DNA of 64,000 nt. Origin: Aliivibrio fischeri (GTDB lineage: Bacteria; Pseudomonadota; Gammaproteobacteria; Enterobacterales; Vibrionaceae). Of this stretch, positions 60,773 through 64,000 are shown one piece after another. The stretch is from NCBI RefSeq assembly GCF_009727955.1, contig NZ_WOBR01000008.1, positions 62,001-126,000 of the forward strand. Direction: 5' to 3'. Within the stretch, counting starts at the first letter, position 1, and each line of letters begins with the position of its first letter. A program made the position numbers and the translations under genes. The notes beneath the pieces were generated by a model, which was not told the origin of the DNA, did no database searches, and saw nothing but the letters and a program-made list of their open reading frames with translations.

Positions 60773-61196
60773 ATACTTGCTTCGCTCTTTGAGTAAATGA
60801 ATTCACCATATTATTAGTTAATTCTTGGAACACTTTCCCAAACGCCATCGCAACTAACGCATTGGAAAATTCAAAATCTAACTTTAACTCAACCTTACAA
60901 GCGGTTTCATCGAGTGCCATAAAATGCCAACCGCCAGTTAATGATTTAAATGGACCATCGACAAGATTCATTCCAATCATTTCAGAGTCAATTAAGGTAT
61001 TTTTGGTTGTAAATGTTTTCTTTATGCCCGCTTTTGCGACATCAACAGACGCTACCATTGTACTTTCTGTTTGCTCTAAGATCTTAGAACCTGAGCAACC
61101 AGGTAAAAACTGAGGGTATGACGCAACATCATTGACTAAATCGTACATCTGCTTTGCGCTAAACGGCACTAATGCAGATCGGCTAACCTGAGGCAT
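60759..61196 (-). CDS. ratA: RatA START-like protein (coenzyme Q-binding family)
   Basis: A 145-residue START/SRPBCC-fold protein. The first residues MPQVSRSALVPFSAKQMYDL and FLPGCSGSKILEQ are characteristic. In E. coli RatA can block 70S formation, while relatives (Coq10) bind quinones, so its physiological role is ambiguous. It is divergent from smpB. Confidence 0.9.
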   Translation of the reverse strand: MPQVSRSALVPFSAKQMYDLVNDVASYPQFLPGCSGSKILEQTESTMVASVDVAKAGIKKTFTTKNTLIDSEMIGMNLVDGPFKSLTGGWHFMALDETACKVELKLDFEFSNALVAMAFGKVFQELTNNMVNSFTQRAKQVYDCN

Positions 61197-61297
61197 AAAT
61201 TATCCTTTACATTATAGAGGTAAGCATCATACCATCTTGATGTTAAGAGCCAAACTACTTCCCCTACTCTCAACTAATAACGTATAATGCGGGCATT

Positions 61298-61783
61298 ATG
61301 GCAAAGAAAAAATCAAAAGATAAAGCGGGCAGTAATACCATTGCTATGAACAAGCAAGCTCGCCACGAATATTTCATTGATGATGAAATCGAAGCTGGGA
61401 TTGAACTCCAAGGCTGGGAAGTTAAATCTCTTCGTTCTGGTAAAGTGAACATCGCTGAAAGTTACGTTTACGTACGCGATGGCGAAATTTTTATTAGTGG
61501 TATGACAATCACGCCACTACAAGCAGCATCGACTCACGTTGTAGCGAATCCAACTCGTATTCGTAAATTACTGATGAGCCGTAAAGAAATTGATAACCTT
61601 ATTGGCCGTGTAAATCGTGAAGGTATGACACTGGTTGCAACGACAATGTATTGGGTTCGTTCTTGGGCGAAAATCAAAGTTGGCGTAGCTAAAGGTAAAA
61701 AACTGCACGATAAACGTACAGATTCAAAAGAAAAAGACTGGAACAGAGATAAAGCACGAATTATGAAGAGTAGTTTGCGTTAA
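61298..61783 (+). CDS. smpB: SmpB tmRNA-binding protein
   Basis: Binds tmRNA and drives trans-translation on stalled ribosomes. It has 161 residues. Family sequences [20 protein letters not shown] and [19 protein letters not shown] are present, and the basic C-terminal helix ([20 protein letters not shown]) that enters the mRNA channel. It directly precedes ssrA. Confidence 0.96.
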   Translation: MAKKKSKDKAGSNTIAMNKQARHEYFIDDEIEAGIELQGWEVKSLRSGKVNIAESYVYVRDGEIFISGMTITPLQAASTHVVANPTRIRKLLMSRKEIDNLIGRVNREGMTLVATTMYWVRSWAKIKVGVAKGKKLHDKRTDSKEKDWNRDKARIMKSSLR

Positions 61784-61856
61784 TTTCAACCAGTTAGATT
61801 GATACTAGCTAGACAGACGCTGTTTTTCTGTTAATATCATCTGGTAACAAAACTTT

Positions 61857-62223
61857 GGGGCTGATTCAGGATTCGACGGGAATTTTGAAACCCGAGGAGC
61901 ATGTCGTGGGGCGGTTGGCCACGTAAAAAGCCGCAAAAAAATAGTCGCAAACGACGAAAACTACGCACTAGCAGCTTAATAACCTGCTGAGAGCTCTCCT
62001 GCCCTAGCTTCCGCTTGTAAGACGGGGAATAACAGGAGATCAAACCCAAACGAGCTAGAACGGATTCTCCCGCCTGAGAGATGAACTTCGAATTATAATT
62101 CAGGATAGCCATAAGATAGCGTGTCGGTTCGCAGTTTTACGGTGAAATTAAAGATCGACTAAACATGTAGCGCCAACGGTGAACGATTTTCGGACGGGGG
62201 TTCAAATCCCCCCAGCTCCACCA
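61857..62223 (+). ncRNA. ssrA: Transfer-messenger RNA
   Basis: 367 nt. The 5' acceptor strand GGGGCTG pairs with CAGCTCC near the 3' end, which finishes ACCA; the T-arm-like GGGGGTTCAAATCCCCC is intact. The tag reading frame (61947-61979) starts at GCA and reads ANDENYALAA then TAA. One-piece tmRNA. Confidence 0.98.
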
Positions 62224-62232
62224 AACGTTTGG

Positions 62233-62267
62233 AAAAGCCCAACTTCGAAAGAGGTTGGGCTTTTTTG
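62233..62267 (+). terminator. ssrA terminator
   Basis: AAGCCCAACTTC, GAAA loop, GAGGTTGGGCTT (G-U allowed) with TTTTTT. Confidence 0.92.
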
Positions 62268-62426
62268 TATCTGTAAGTTGACTCCCCTCACATCTTTCGC
62301 ATCATTTCCTCAGTTGAATCATTATTTATATAAATATCATTAAGGCTTTATTTTAACCAGTCGATATATTAGTTAGACAATTCATTAACCTTTTAAAATA
62401 GTGAGTTATAACTAAGGTATGCAGCT

Positions 62427-64000
62427 ATGAAGATAAAAGATTTAAGTGTAGTAAAGAAAATATGGGGAAGTTACTTAATTGTTTTTGCCATTTTTTCAAT
62501 TGTAGGTGTATTGATAATACTTAATTTATCACGCCTTAATGACAACGTTTCGACCATCACCAATAAAAGCTTGGCTTCCATTTCTCTGTTAAAAGGAATT
62601 CAAGTTGATATAACAAAAGTACGAAAAGATGAATTTTCACTCCTACCTAATGCCGGGCATTCAAGCATTAATGATTGGTTAAAAGATTTAGACCAATGGA
62701 GAGCTGATGTTCAAACTGGAATTTCATCTTATGAATCTTTGGCATTAAGTTCTGAAGAAAGAGCTTCTTTTCAAATATTTAAAGAAACTTGGAATCAATA
62801 CATTAAAGAAACTCACTCATACAATAATTTACTGAGCCAAGGTAACACTACCCAAGCTAATGAAGTGGTACTATCCAGCTTTGGCACCTACAGTAAGGCA
62901 CTAACAAGCTTGGATGATACGCTGGCTCTTAATGATGTCTCTGTGAATCAAATAAGTAACGATGTACAACAAGAAGCAGACTCTATGCTTTATAGTACCG
63001 GGATCGGAGCACTGTTCATTGCTTCAACCATCATTTTATCTTCTCTTTTTCTTTCCCGAATTATTTGTCGTCCAATCGACCGTGCCTTAGAGTTTGCATC
63101 AAAAATTGCCAGCGGACAGCTTAATAACCGCATTAATGAAGAAGAGCTAACAAAAGATGAATTAGGCATTTTGCTTAAAGAGTTGGTGACAATGCAAACC
63201 AACCTAAACACGTTAGTATCTGAGATAAATGACTCTACTATTCAGCTAACTACAGCTGTTGAAGAAGTCAGTGCGATTTCATCTCAAACCGCATCAGGAA
63301 TGCAAACTCAGCAAATGGAATTAAGCTCTGTTGCTTCAGCTATGACTGAGATGCAAGCTGCGGTTAATGAAGTTGCTCAAAATACAGAAACCGGAGTAAC
63401 TTCTGCTTACTCTGCATCAGAGTTAGCGAAAATCGGTAATGACACTCTTAGAAAAACCATTGAAGTGATTTCAACGGTTTCTAAGCAAATTGAAACGTCA
63501 GATGAACTTGCTCAGGAGTTAGAAACCAGCTCAAATAACATTAATATGGTGGTTGATGTTATTCGTGGTATTGCAGAGCAGACTAACTTACTTGCACTTA
63601 ATGCGGCTATTGAAGCAGCTCGTGCTGGTGAACAAGGTCGAGGCTTTGCGGTCGTAGCTGATGAAGTACGCTCTCTTGCTCAAAGAACACAAAGTTCAAC
63701 AACTCAGATTATTGATATCATCAGCCAGCTACAAGAAAACACTCATAAAATTGGTCAATCAAGTCGTGATTGCCAAGAAGGTATTTCATTATGTGTGAAT
63801 CAAGTAAATGAAGCGGGTGAACAAATCAGTGAAATTGAACATACCGTGGATAGTATTGCAGAAATGAGCACTCACATAGCAACCGCATGCAGTGAGCAAA
63901 ACTCAGTGTCAGAAGAATTAAATCGAAGTGTTGAGTACATTAATACGGCCTCTTCTGAAATGACAGAAGGTGCGTCACAAACGGCAGTTGCTTGTCAGGA
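62427..64000 (+). CDS. Methyl-accepting chemotaxis protein (C-terminus beyond window)
   Basis: Transmembrane chemoreceptor; 524 codons visible and the end is cut. Membrane segments lie at about residues 14-36 and 190-210 with a four-helix-type periplasmic sensor between. A HAMP domain follows (about 211-265). The cytoplasmic signalling domain has the conserved tip [20 protein letters not shown] and [20 protein letters not shown], near residues 390-430. Start: ATG with AAGG upstream. The ligand cannot be told. It is the gene next to ssrA, where foreign DNA often inserts in other strains, but no insertion is visible here. Confidence 0.93.
   Translation, partial: MKIKDLSVVKKIWGSYLIVFAIFSIVGVLIILNLSRLNDNVSTITNKSLASISLLKGIQVDITKVRKDEFSLLPNAGHSSINDWLKDLDQWRADVQTGISSYESLALSSEERASFQIFKETWNQYIKETHSYNNLLSQGNTTQANEVVLSSFGTYSKALTSLDDTLALNDVSVNQISNDVQQEADSMLYSTGIGALFIASTIILSSLFLSRIICRPIDRALEFASKIASGQLNNRINEEELTKDELGILLKELVTMQTNLNTLVSEINDSTIQLTTAVEEVSAISSQTASGMQTQQMELSSVASAMTEMQAAVNEVAQNTETGVTSAYSASELAKIGNDTLRKTIEVISTVSKQIETSDELAQELETSSNNINMVVDVIRGIAEQTNLLALNAAIEAARAGEQGRGFAVVADEVRSLAQRTQSSTTQIIDIISQLQENTHKIGQSSRDCQEGISLCVNQVNEAGEQISEIEHTVDSIAEMSTHIATACSEQNSVSEELNRSVEYINTASSEMTEGASQTAVACQ

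Overview
This is an AT-rich stretch of core chromosome from a Vibrionaceae gammaproteobacterium, most likely the Aliivibrio group. I infer this from the protein sequences, the gene order (rpsB-tsf-pyrH-frr-uppS-cdsA-dxr-rseP-bamA; smpB next to ssrA), the tmRNA tag ANDENYALAA, and the long Vibrio-type PstC and PstA permeases. No database was searched, so the species is not claimed. The window cuts bamA at its left edge and a chemotaxis receptor gene at its right edge.

Left block (1-19.5 kb): essential housekeeping genes. On the minus strand, translation (rpsB, tsf, frr), UMP kinase (pyrH), lipid and isoprenoid synthesis (uppS, cdsA, dxr) and envelope assembly (rseP, bamA) form one collinear series. 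It is punctuated by hairpin terminators or attenuators after rpsB, tsf, frr and cdsA. Divergently come map, glnD and yaeH. Then, again on the minus strand, come queA, tgt, yajC, secD and secF. A CBS-domain gene closes the block.

Middle block (19.5-33 kb): the glyoxylate shunt (aceB-aceA), oxyR divergent from a 2-Cys peroxiredoxin gene, and cutC. An accessory cell-surface region follows: a YgiW-like OB-fold protein, an AcfA-like barrel, two tandem LysR paralogues, a 439-residue aspartate/tryptophan/glycine-rich lipoprotein, two more small outer-membrane barrels (the second behind a near-perfect Fur box), a 162-bp MITE-like repeat, and a secreted repeat protein.

Phosphate block (33-42.6 kb): phoB-phoR-pstS-like and pstC-pstA-pstB-phoU on the minus strand. 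There is a Pho box upstream of phoB and a second one upstream of pstC. PstC carries a large periplasmic insert that looks like a beta-propeller. The divergent neighbour is rdgC.

Catabolic cassette (42.7-48.3 kb): a sodium:solute symporter diverges from an MFS transporter, a two-domain SnoaL/NTF2-like enzyme and a LacI-type regulator. The shared promoter region has a good CRP site and two CpG-centred palindromes. The substrate is unknown.

Right block (48.5-64 kb): the tRNA hydroxylation gene trhP with a YfhL-type ferredoxin; a secreted helical protein; then the heat-shock genes. dnaK-dnaJ and grpE each have a clear sigma-32 promoter, dnaK and dnaJ are separated by an intergenic region with several hairpins, and an unrelated secreted protein gene sits between dnaK and grpE. 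After these come nadK, recN with two LexA boxes, bamE, the ratA-rnfH pair, smpB, tmRNA and a truncated MCP gene.

I found no CRISPR array, no transposase, no tRNA gene and no complete new defence system. The least explained loci are the LysR/surface-protein region, the SSS/MFS/SnoaL/LacI cassette, and the dnaK-dnaJ intergenic RNA.
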